Of a stretch of 33,372 nucleotides of DNA, positions 6,635-14,561 are shown one piece after another. The position numbers and the translations under genes were made by a program. The notes below the pieces were generated by a model. It was not told where the DNA came from. It saw only the letters and a program-made list of their open reading frames with translations, and did no database searches. How positions within the stretch are numbered: position 1 is the stretch's first letter; each line of letters opens with the position of its first letter. The stretch covers positions 1-33,372 of the forward strand of contig CAYHFW010000026.1 in the NCBI GenBank assembly GCA_964355975.1, given 5' to 3'. The DNA is from F1-60-MAGs104 sp964355975 (GTDB lineage Bacteria; Planctomycetota; Phycisphaerae; Phycisphaerales; SM1A02).

Positions 6635-9600
6635 CCGAGGCTTCGGCGCGCCGATTCGAACCCATCGCCGTCAGTGCAGAGAGCACCGTCGTCGCGGAAT
6701 ACGCGCCGCTGCCGAGCAGCCAATCGGCGTACCAATCCGAGGCAGATCTCGAACGCGAGTTCATCAAATGCCTGCAATCGCAAGCCTACGAGTATCTGCC
6801 CATCACATCACAAGCGGCGCTTGTCGCGAATCTGCGCACACAACTCGAGGCCCTCAACAGCATCACCTTCTCGAATGCCGAGTGGGAGCGCTTCTTCGCT
6901 GAACGAATCGCTGGCAGTAACGACACGGCGGAGGACAAGACTCGGCGCATCCAAGAAGACCACATACAACTGCTGACGCGCGACGACGGATCGACGCACA
7001 ACATCAAGCTGATCGACAAGCGTCACATTCACAACAATCGCCTTCAAGTCATCAACCAATATGAAGTGACCCAAGGCGAAGGCGGCGCAGCGCACAGCAA
7101 TCGCTACGACGTCACAGTGCTTGTGAACGGCCTGCCGCTCGTCCACATCGAACTGAAGCGGCGCGGGGTCGACATCCGCGAGGCGTTCAACCAAATCAAC
7201 CGCTACATGCGGGATAGTTTTTGGGCGGGCTCAGGCCTCTTCGACTATGTCCAACTCTTCGCCATCAGTAATGGCACGCTGACGAAGTACTACAGCAACA
7301 CGACTCGCCGCCAACACGTCAAGAAAGCAGATGGCGCCAAGAGCGTGCGCGCGACATCGAACTCGTTCGAGTTCACCTCATGGTGGGCGGATGCCACCAA
7401 CAAGCCGATCCAAAGTTTGGCCGGATTTACGAAGACCTTTTTCGCCAAACACACACTGCTTGCCATTCTCACGCGGTATTGCGTACTGACAGCCGACAAG
7501 ATGCTGCTCGTGATGCGGCCCTATCAAATCGTCGCGACCGAGCGAATCCTCAACAAGATTGAGATCGCAAAGAACACCCGAACACTCGGAACAGTGACTG
7601 CTGGCGGATACATCTGGCACACAACTGGCTCTGGAAAGACGCTCACGAGTTTCAAGACCGCACAACTCGCGTCGCGCCTCGACGGTGTCAGCAAGGTTTT
7701 GTTCGTCGTCGACCGCAAGGATCTCGACTACCAGACGATGCGCGAGTACGACCGTTTTGAAAAGGGCGCGGCAAACTCGAACACTTCGACTGCGATCTTG
7801 AAGCGCCAACTCAGCGATCCAGCGGCGAAGATCATTGTCACGACCATTCAGAAACTCTCAACATTCATCGGTGGCAACAAAGGCCACACCATCTACGACG
7901 GCCATGTCGTCATCATCTTCGATGAGTGCCACCGCTCGCAATTCGGCGACATGCACACCGAAATCACACGCGCGTTCAAGCGCTACAACCTCTTCGGATT
8001 TACTGGCACTCCGATCTTCGCAGAGAACTCGATGAGCGGCGGCAATCCGCAACTGCGCACGACTCAGCAGGCCTTCGGCGACAAACTTCACACCTACACA
8101 ATTGTTGACGCGATCACTGACAAGAATGTGCTTCCGTTCCGCATTGACTATGTGAATACGGTCAAGCTTCCAGCCCGCATCGCAGACAAGCAAGTCTCGG
8201 CCATCGACACCGAGCGGGCGTTGCTCGCACCCGAGCGAATCTCGCAGGTGGTGGGCTACATCCGCGAGCACTACGGCCAAAAGACCAAGCGTGTTCGTGT
8301 GTATGAGCACAGCGTGCTCGCAGACATCAGCGAAGTCGTGGCGAAGAGGGGAAAGGGCAACGAGAAGAAAGAATCGCGGCGTCTTCTGGGGTTCAATTCG
8401 CTGCTGGCCACGGCTTCGATCGAGGCGGTCAAGCGCTACTACACCGAGTTCAAGTGCCAGCAGCAAGCGCTTCCACCCGCTCAACGCCTCAAGGTCGGAG
8501 TGATTTACAGTTTCGCTTCCAACGAAGCGCAAGACGATGGTGTGCTTTGCGAAGAGGGGTTCGAGACGAGTGAACTCGACAAAGGCTCGCGCGACTTTCT
8601 CGAAGCAGCGATCGCCGACTACAACACGATGTTCGGGACCAGTTACGACACCTCGTCGGACAAGTTTCAGAACTACTACAAAGACATATCGCTTCGACTC
8701 AAGAACCGCGAGATCGATCTCGTGCTCGTGGTCAACATGTTCCTCACTGGGTTCGACGCGACCACGCTGAACACGCTTTGGGTTGACAAGAACCTGCGCG
8801 CGCACGGCCTCATTCAAGCCTATTCCCGCACGAACCGAATCCTGAACTCAGTGAAGGTCTACGGAAACATCGTCAGCTTTCGCGATCTTGAGCAAGCGAC
8901 CAACGACGCCATCGCGCTCTTCGGTAATCGGGACGCCCAAGGCATCGTGCTGCTCAAGCCTTACGCCGAGTATCACAGCGCGTACCAAGCGAAAGTGAAA
9001 GAGTTGCTTCAGCGCTTCCCCCTCGACGCCATGCCCATCGTTGGGGAAGCGGATCAGAAGGCGTTCGTCGTGCTGCTCGGTGCGATCCTGCGCCTTCGAA
9101 ACATCTTGACATCGTTCGACGAGTTCACAGGCGACAGCTCGCTGACCGACGGGCAGGTTCAGGATTTCACCAGTCAGTACCTCGACCTCCATGCAGAGTT
9201 TCGCAAACTGAACGAGGCTGAGAAGGAAGCGATCAACGACGACATCGTGTTCGAGATCGAACTGATCAAACAGGTTGAGATTACGGTTGACTACATCCTG
9301 CTGCTCGTGCAGCGCTACCGCAACACGCGCGGAGACGGCAAGAACAAAGAAGTGTTGGCAGAGATTCGCCGTGCCATCGAGAGCAGTCCAAGTTTGCGCA
9401 ACAAGAAAGATCTCATCCAAGAGTTCGTCGACCGTATCTCGACGAGTGGCACGGTGGACGAGCAGTGGAACGCTTACATCGCGGCGCGCCGTACTTCCGA
9501 GCTGGACAGCATCATCAAAGAAGAAGGACTGCGCTCCGACGAAACCCGCGCATTCGTCGAGCGCGCCTTCCGCGAAGGGGCAATCCAGCAGAGCGGGACG

Positions 9601-9753
9601 GCAATCACAACGATTCTTCCCCCAGTCTCGAAGTTCGCGATTCAGAGTGGCTACGGCGAATCGAAGCGTCGCGTCATCGGAAAACTGATCGAGTACCTCG
9701 ACCGGTATCTCGGGCTGATTGCGCGCACAGACGATTTAGAATCGCTCGACTGA
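6631..9753 (+). CDS. hsdR: Type I restriction enzyme motor/nuclease subunit HsdR
   Basis: A 1040-residue ATP-dependent translocase and endonuclease subunit. The N-terminal nuclease core shows D160 in RYDVTV and E174-L-K176 in VHIELKRRG. The superfamily 2 helicase motor follows: Walker A TGSGKT (332-337), the DEAD-box variant DECH (431-434) and motif III FTGTP (457-461). Further on, VNMFLTGFDATTLNTLWVD and QAYSRTNRI are helicase motifs V and VI. The C-terminal helical region (about 790-1040) would dock to the methyltransferase. The length is typical and no break is seen, so restriction should be possible if a working HsdS is made. The ATG overlaps the upstream stop (ATGA). It is the last gene of the operon; no convincing terminator is visible in the 144 nt that follow. 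Confidence 0.97.
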   Translation: MTEASARRFEPIAVSAESTVVAEYAPLPSSQSAYQSEADLEREFIKCLQSQAYEYLPITSQAALVANLRTQLEALNSITFSNAEWERFFAERIAGSNDTAEDKTRRIQEDHIQLLTRDDGSTHNIKLIDKRHIHNNRLQVINQYEVTQGEGGAAHSNRYDVTVLVNGLPLVHIELKRRGVDIREAFNQINRYMRDSFWAGSGLFDYVQLFAISNGTLTKYYSNTTRRQHVKKADGAKSVRATSNSFEFTSWWADATNKPIQSLAGFTKTFFAKHTLLAILTRYCVLTADKMLLVMRPYQIVATERILNKIEIAKNTRTLGTVTAGGYIWHTTGSGKTLTSFKTAQLASRLDGVSKVLFVVDRKDLDYQTMREYDRFEKGAANSNTSTAILKRQLSDPAAKIIVTTIQKLSTFIGGNKGHTIYDGHVVIIFDECHRSQFGDMHTEITRAFKRYNLFGFTGTPIFAENSMSGGNPQLRTTQQAFGDKLHTYTIVDAITDKNVLPFRIDYVNTVKLPARIADKQVSAIDTERALLAPERISQVVGYIREHYGQKTKRVRVYEHSVLADISEVVAKRGKGNEKKESRRLLGFNSLLATASIEAVKRYYTEFKCQQQALPPAQRLKVGVIYSFASNEAQDDGVLCEEGFETSELDKGSRDFLEAAIADYNTMFGTSYDTSSDKFQNYYKDISLRLKNREIDLVLVVNMFLTGFDATTLNTLWVDKNLRAHGLIQAYSRTNRILNSVKVYGNIVSFRDLEQATNDAIALFGNRDAQGIVLLKPYAEYHSAYQAKVKELLQRFPLDAMPIVGEADQKAFVVLLGAILRLRNILTSFDEFTGDSSLTDGQVQDFTSQYLDLHAEFRKLNEAEKEAINDDIVFEIELIKQVEITVDYILLLVQRYRNTRGDGKNKEVLAEIRRAIESSPSLRNKKDLIQEFVDRISTSGTVDEQWNAYIAARRTSELDSIIKEEGLRSDETRAFVERAFREGAIQQSGTAITTILPPVSKFAIQSGYGESKRRVIGKLIEYLDRYLGLIARTDDLESLD

Positions 9754-9884
9754 GGGGTCGGGAGTTTCGACACCGAACGCCCGCGCAGCACCGACGCAGC
9801 TTCTTCGCCAGGTCGTGTGAACACCACCTTCAAAGTGTCTCAGAAATCGGATCCTGTGCAGGGCATCGTGGTCGCGCATCGCTT

Positions 9885-9890
9885 TACACT
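9885..9890 (+). promoter_or_regulatory. Possible -10 element directly before the lipoprotein start
   Basis: TACACT lies 7 nt before the ATG at 9898. The hexamer matches the -10 consensus fairly well and the spacing predicts a leaderless transcript. No clear -35 is seen. Confidence 0.35.
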
Positions 9891-9897
9891 CCCCAGC

Positions 9898-11109
9898 ATG
9901 CCGCTGCGAAATCTATTGTCCGTCGTTGTGCTTCTCGCAAGTTCTGGATGCGCGCAGTGGGGGGCTCGCGTTCTTGAAGACAATCACACGGCGTTCAATA
10001 CTGCCGTCGCAGATTCGATGGACAGTCAGATGCTGTTGAACATCGTGCGATTCTCGCAAGATGCTCCGACTCAGTGGATGACCGTGAGTGCTATCAACGT
10101 GAACACCAGTGTGAAGGGTGGCATCACGGGCAAGGGCTTTTTTCCAAACTCGGGATTGGTCTCGGGAGAGGCTGGGGGCTTCGGTGAATTCATCTACACC
10201 CCAAACATCACCTACATCCCTCGCCAAGGCGAGCAACTCGCGCGCGAGCTCATGTCTCCCATTCCGGTCGCGAGCATCGAGAGCATGGTCTCGGCAAGTT
10301 GGCCCATCAGTTGGGTGATGTTCCTCACCTGTGAGCAGGTGCAGGGAGTTTCGTCGTTCGATGTCACGCGCGGGTTCGGCGTCACCGTGCGCGATCCACG
10401 TTTCGGCAGGATGATGCAGCTCTTCGACGAGTTGCAGACTAAGGAGCTCATTTCGCTCAGCCTTGCGTCGATGCCTGTCACATGGAATACGTCGCCCATC
10501 GCAGCCTCCCAAGTCACGCTCGGCGCTGTGATCGATGCCAAAGACAAACGTGCCACGCTGCGCCCCTCTGGTGATGGCACGTTTGACTACATCTCGATCG
10601 AGCATGCTCCGGTGATTACTGTGTATCCCGGAATCGAGGCAGATCCAGCGGGCAAGGAACTGCTGTCGATGATTGACTTGCCGGTTGCTGCGGGAAGTTT
10701 TCGCATGATCAGTGTTGAGAGCCCAATGACTGCAAGTCGACTCAGTGTTCGAACTCGGTCGCTCTCAGCGCTGCTTCGGCTGATGAGTTTCGGTGTCGAT
10801 CGGATCGCGAATGGTCCCGGACCGGCTCCCGACATCGACACCCCCCGCGAACTCTGGGGCAAGCTCGCGGCTGGGCACTTTGCGGGAGCGGACCTCAGCA
10901 TCCATGTCAATAGTGTTTTTCGTGTCCATCGCGGCGCGTCTGCGCCTGCTACCGCATGCGTGAGGGTGCACTTCCGAGGCGATTGGTATTGGATTGACTC
11001 ACAGGATCAGACATCGAAAGAAGTCTTCGCGCTCATGCGCGATCTCTTCGATCTCCAGGTGACCAACGGTGCCTCACAGACTCCAGTGCTCACGATTCCA
11101 GTGGGGTAA
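9898..11109 (+). CDS. Putative lipoprotein of unknown function
   Basis: A 403-residue predicted lipoprotein. The start at 9898 was chosen over an upstream in-frame codon at 9817 because it gives a compact signal peptide (MPLRNLLSVVVLLASSGC) with lipobox A-S-S-G-C and acylated Cys18, and because a -10-like hexamer sits 7 nt upstream. The mature N-terminus contains SQMLLNIVRFSQDAPTQWM. This resembles the LLLNIVR-containing segment of poorly characterised lipoproteins in other Gram-negative bacteria; that comparison is from memory and tentative. No catalytic motif is recognised. It lies between the restriction operon and the binding-protein gene, 81 nt upstream of the latter, which appears to have its own promoter. 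Export to the cell envelope is the only firm inference. Confidence 0.75.
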   Translation: MPLRNLLSVVVLLASSGCAQWGARVLEDNHTAFNTAVADSMDSQMLLNIVRFSQDAPTQWMTVSAINVNTSVKGGITGKGFFPNSGLVSGEAGGFGEFIYTPNITYIPRQGEQLARELMSPIPVASIESMVSASWPISWVMFLTCEQVQGVSSFDVTRGFGVTVRDPRFGRMMQLFDELQTKELISLSLASMPVTWNTSPIAASQVTLGAVIDAKDKRATLRPSGDGTFDYISIEHAPVITVYPGIEADPAGKELLSMIDLPVAAGSFRMISVESPMTASRLSVRTRSLSALLRLMSFGVDRIANGPGPAPDIDTPRELWGKLAAGHFAGADLSIHVNSVFRVHRGASAPATACVRVHFRGDWYWIDSQDQTSKEVFALMRDLFDLQVTNGASQTPVLTIPVG

Positions 11110-11174
11110 TGGAGGACTTGTTCAATCCAGTGGCGATCGCAAAGGGAACGCCGCGCCGCGCGTTGCATCACACC

Positions 11175-11183
11175 TGTTATCCT
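11175..11183 (+). promoter_or_regulatory. Extended -10-like promoter of the binding-protein gene
   Basis: TGT (11175-11177) precedes TATCCT (11178-11183), which ends 7 nt before the ATG at 11191. The arrangement matches the predicted leaderless starts before other genes in the window. No strong -35 is seen, as is usual for extended -10 promoters. Confidence 0.4.
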
Positions 11184-11190
11184 CGAACAG

Positions 11191-12450
11191 ATGCCCGCCA
11201 TGCGAACGACTTGCGCGCTTGCTGTGTCAGCGATTGCGCTTGGCTGGATTGCCTGGGTCGGATTCGACAAACTGATCGCCAGTCACGAGCCGATTGTGGT
11301 TGGAATTCTCCACTCGCAAACTGGTCCGATGGCGGTCAGCGAGAATTCGATGATCGATGCCGAGGTGCTTGCGCTCGAGGAGATCAACGCGACCGGTGGG
11401 TTGCTCGGTCGCAAGATCGAGTGGGTGATTGCAGATGGCGCCTCGGACTGGCCTCGCTTCGCAACTCAAGCGCAGCACTTGATAGTCGATGAGAAGGCGT
11501 GCGTCGTGTTCGGCTGTTGGACCAGCGCGAGCCGCAAGAGTGTGCTTCCCATTTTTGAAAAGTTCGACCACTTGCTGCTCTATCCGATGGCGTACGAAGG
11601 GCTCGAGCAGTCTGAAAATGTCATCTATACAGGTGCGGCTCCCAACCAGCAGATCACGCCTGCCGTGCAGTGGTGCCACGAAACACTTGGAGCGAAGAAG
11701 TTTTTTCTGATCGGTTCTGACTACATCTGGCCGCACTGCGTCAACGCGATCATCTCTGATCAACTCGCGGGGCTCGGGGCCGAGCGCGTGGGCGAGCTCT
11801 ACATTCCGTTCGGCAGCACAGACCTGAGTGCTGCGGTGCGTGCGATTGCTGCTGCGAAGCCAGATGTTGTACTCAGCAGCGTGGTGGGAGACTCAGCGCT
11901 CGCATTCGCGCGCGAGTTGCGCAAGGCGGGCATTCATCCCGACAAGACTCCGGTTCTGACGTTCGCATTGGCAGAGGATGAACTTCGTTCCATTTCACGC
12001 GACGACATCGTCGGAACGTATGCGGCGTGGAACTATTTTCAAAGCATCGATCGACCAGAGAATGCGGCGTTCGTGCGCGCGTTCAAAGCGCGATATGGGC
12101 AGGACCGTCCAGTCTCTGATGTGATCGTGACTGCGTACAACAGCGTGTTGCTCTGGGCGCAGGCGGTTCGCGAATCCGGCACGACAGATGTGCAGCAAGT
12201 TCGATATTCACTTCGTCATCAAAGTCTCAACGCTCCCGAGGGGATCATCGCGGTAGATCCTGCAACGCAACACACTTGGCGCCCAGTTTCGATCGGTCGA
12301 ATTCGGCAGGATGGACAGTTCGACATAGTGTGGACAAGCAAGACGGCGGTGCGCCCTGTGCCATTTCCGATCTCGCGTACGCGCAAGCAATGGGAAGAAT
12401 TTGTCGAGAATCTCTCGAGAGGCTGGGGCGGAAAGTGGGCGGCACCGTGA
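11191..12450 (+). CDS. UrtA/AmiC-like periplasmic ligand-binding protein (type I fold)
   Basis: A 419-residue substrate-binding protein of the branched-chain amino acid/urea/short-amide class (Peripla_BP_5-like). A hydrophobic N-terminus (about residues 4-22) is a signal peptide or membrane anchor. Family features are VGILHSQTGPMAVSE near the start, ATGGLLGRKIEWVIADGASD, VFGCWTSASRKSVLP and LLLYPMAYEGLEQSENVIYTG, the last two typical of the urea-binding UrtA/AmiC branch. No permease or ATPase genes lie nearby. Instead its stop overlaps the start of a chemoreceptor-type gene (GTGA), so it probably serves as the ligand sensor for that protein rather than for uptake. The ligand (urea, an amide or an amino acid) cannot be told from sequence. 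A second in-frame ATG at 11200 is possible. Confidence 0.88.
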   Translation: MPAMRTTCALAVSAIALGWIAWVGFDKLIASHEPIVVGILHSQTGPMAVSENSMIDAEVLALEEINATGGLLGRKIEWVIADGASDWPRFATQAQHLIVDEKACVVFGCWTSASRKSVLPIFEKFDHLLLYPMAYEGLEQSENVIYTGAAPNQQITPAVQWCHETLGAKKFFLIGSDYIWPHCVNAIISDQLAGLGAERVGELYIPFGSTDLSAAVRAIAAAKPDVVLSSVVGDSALAFARELRKAGIHPDKTPVLTFALAEDELRSISRDDIVGTYAAWNYFQSIDRPENAAFVRAFKARYGQDRPVSDVIVTAYNSVLLWAQAVRESGTTDVQQVRYSLRHQSLNAPEGIIAVDPATQHTWRPVSIGRIRQDGQFDIVWTSKTAVRPVPFPISRTRKQWEEFVENLSRGWGGKWAAP

Positions 12451-14450
12451 GCGCAGGCATGCATCACGCCACGGCGAGTTTCGCAGTCCATCGCTCGATC
12501 GCTGGCCGCCTCGTGCTTTGGTTTCTGGCAATCTCGCTTGTTCCTTGCGCAGTGCTGACGACGATCACCGCGCGAAGTGCGACACTGGCTCGTGAAGAAG
12601 CTGTGAGAAGCAACCTCATTCAACTCGCCGCCGAGCGATCTCAAGAACTCGAAACATATGCGGTCGAGCGGATCGCGGACGGCACAACGCTTGCAACGAG
12701 TCCAAGTGTCATCGACGCCCTCACATCGATTCTGTCGGCAGATTCGTCGCGCGTCGCCGCAGCGAAGTCGAGTCTTGCAGACCTTGCCGCGAAGTACGGA
12801 TATCACGAGTTGCTGCTGATCGATCCTGCGGGAGTTATCCAGTATTCGCTGAATCCCGCGTTCGCTGCGTCGGCATCGCTGATGACTCCGCCGCTCTCGA
12901 CGACCGAACTCGCGAGCGGATGCCTACGCTCGAAGGCGCTCCTTCAGACAGACTTCACGGCGTTTCAGTTGTACTTGGGTTCGACCACACCGCTTGCGTT
13001 TGTGACGAGCCCGATCATCCATGATGGCCGTGTCATCGGTGTCTTCGCTGGTGGAATTGGACCAGAGCGCGTCTGGAGTGTGCTCTCGAACATGAGTGGA
13101 CTGGGGGAGAGTGGCGAGATCGTGGTTGGCGAACGCGTTGGCGACAGCGTGCTCATCACCGCCCCACTTCGCAATTCGCAAGATGCTGCGTTCAAGATGA
13201 AACTTCCTTTCGGAGCGGGGGCAGGTCGCGGCTCGCAACTCGCGGCAAGCGGGCAGCGGGGAGATGGAAGTGTGATCGACTACCGCGGCAATGAAGTCGT
13301 CGCAGCATGGTGCTATCTGCCAAGTTATCGATGGGGAATGAATGTGAAACAAGATGCCAGCGAAGCATTCGCAGAGCTTCGATTTCAGCGTCAGGCGATT
13401 CTCTGGCTCGCCATCGCAACATTGATCGTTGTGACGGGCACAGCGCTGATCGTTGCGCGAAGCATCTCTCGTCCGCTGAAGACCGCCGTCGCCGCTGCAC
13501 GGCAAGTCGCGAGCGGCGATCTGCGTGGCAACGTCGGTGAACACTCCAACGACGAAACTGGGTCATTACTCGACGCGATTCAGACGATGACGAATGATTT
13601 GCGTGGACTGATCACGCGCATTCAACACTCGTCGGTGACATTGGATGCAGTCGCAACTTCGATTCAGACGACGAGCAGCGAACAGCAACGGCTTGTGGGG
13701 GACTTCGGCGAGTCGACGAGCACTGCTGTCGCGGCGGTGCAGGAAATCACGACCACAACCGAAGAGCTTTCAAGGACGATGGGTGAGGTCAATGAACTCG
13801 CAGCGAGCACTGGGCAGAAGGCAGTCGATGGTCGCAAGGATCTCACGGGGATGGACGCGACGATGCGCGAACTTGAGAAGGGGACGTCATCGATCGGAGG
13901 CAAGTTGGTGACGATTAGCGAGCGCGCGATCAGCATCACGAGCGTCATCACAACGATGGTCAAGGTGGCGGATCAGACCAACCTGCTCTCGATCAACGCC
14001 GCGATCGAGGTAGAGAAGGCGGGCGACCATGGACTCGGGTTTCTCGTCGTCGCGCGTGAGATTTCACGACTCGCCGATCAGACGGCGGTCGCATCGCTCG
14101 ACATCGAACGCATGGTGAATGAGATGCAGCAGAGTGTGAATGCTGGAGTGAAAGAGATGAATGCATTCTCGGGTCATGTGCAAGGGGGAGTCCGAGAGAT
14201 CGGAATGGTCTCGGCGAAGCTTGGCGAGATCATCGCCGCGGTGCAAGCAATTTCGAGCCGCTTCGGAGAGGTCCACGAAGGCATGCGTGCGCAGGCGACT
14301 GGTGCGCAGCAGATTCGAGTTGCGATGGCTCAACTCGCAGGCGGCGCTGAGCGCACCGCTGGGTCGGTGAATGAATCGACGAAGGCAACGATTGAATTGC
14401 GCGCATCTGTAGGAGCGCTCAATGATGAAGTCTCGCGGTTTACGGTGTGA
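12447..14450 (+). CDS. Methyl-accepting chemotaxis-type transducer with HAMP domain
   Basis: A 667-residue transmembrane signal transducer. Starting at GTG 12447, overlapping the upstream stop (ATG 12459 is the alternative), it has TM1 (about 22-41) and an extracytoplasmic sensor domain (about 45-315, probably Cache-like). TM2 (about 318-337), a HAMP domain (RSISRPLKTAVAAARQVASG, about 338-390) and a long helical signalling domain follow. The hairpin tip (from D509) reads DQTNLLSINAAIEVEKAGDH, then REISRLADQTAVASLDIE. It differs from the flagellar-type NAAIEAARAGE-GFAVVA form and resembles the WspA-like class, which often feeds alternative outputs rather than flagellar chemotaxis. No C-terminal CheR-docking pentapeptide is visible; it ends DEVSRFTV. 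No CheA/CheW genes are nearby. The neighbouring UrtA-like protein is its likely ligand-bound partner. Confidence 0.92.
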   Translation: MSAGMHHATASFAVHRSIAGRLVLWFLAISLVPCAVLTTITARSATLAREEAVRSNLIQLAAERSQELETYAVERIADGTTLATSPSVIDALTSILSADSSRVAAAKSSLADLAAKYGYHELLLIDPAGVIQYSLNPAFAASASLMTPPLSTTELASGCLRSKALLQTDFTAFQLYLGSTTPLAFVTSPIIHDGRVIGVFAGGIGPERVWSVLSNMSGLGESGEIVVGERVGDSVLITAPLRNSQDAAFKMKLPFGAGAGRGSQLAASGQRGDGSVIDYRGNEVVAAWCYLPSYRWGMNVKQDASEAFAELRFQRQAILWLAIATLIVVTGTALIVARSISRPLKTAVAAARQVASGDLRGNVGEHSNDETGSLLDAIQTMTNDLRGLITRIQHSSVTLDAVATSIQTTSSEQQRLVGDFGESTSTAVAAVQEITTTTEELSRTMGEVNELAASTGQKAVDGRKDLTGMDATMRELEKGTSSIGGKLVTISERAISITSVITTMVKVADQTNLLSINAAIEVEKAGDHGLGFLVVAREISRLADQTAVASLDIERMVNEMQQSVNAGVKEMNAFSGHVQGGVREIGMVSAKLGEIIAAVQAISSRFGEVHEGMRAQATGAQQIRVAMAQLAGGAERTAGSVNESTKATIELRASVGALNDEVSRFTV

Positions 14451-14488
14451 CGGGGCAGTGCCAGAATCGAGAACATTGACGCCGAGTG

Positions 14489-14527
14489 AAAAAACCCCCT
14501 CGCACTTGGAGGTCTGTGCGAGGGGGG
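14489..14527 (-). terminator. Rho-independent terminator for the VIT-VWA gene
   Basis: An 11-bp perfect GC-rich stem (ccccctcgcac at 14495-14505 with its complement at 14516-14526) encloses a 10-nt loop. On the minus strand it is followed by six T (six A at 14489-14494 on the plus strand). It lies 35 nt beyond the VIT-VWA stop and 45 nt beyond the convergent transducer gene, so it probably also stops transcription from the plus side, though the plus-side T tract is poor. Confidence 0.85.
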
Positions 14528-14561
14528 AAAGGTTCTTCGACTGAACAACTCGATTCGTGCG

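Noticed and set aside
7858..8817. Minus-strand open frame of 319 residues opposite hsdR
   Set aside because: Shadow of the hsdR helicase region; Val/His/Arg-rich with no recognisable domain.
11191..12450. Urea ABC transporter operon
   Set aside because: Only the binding protein is present; no permease, ATPase or urease genes adjoin it.
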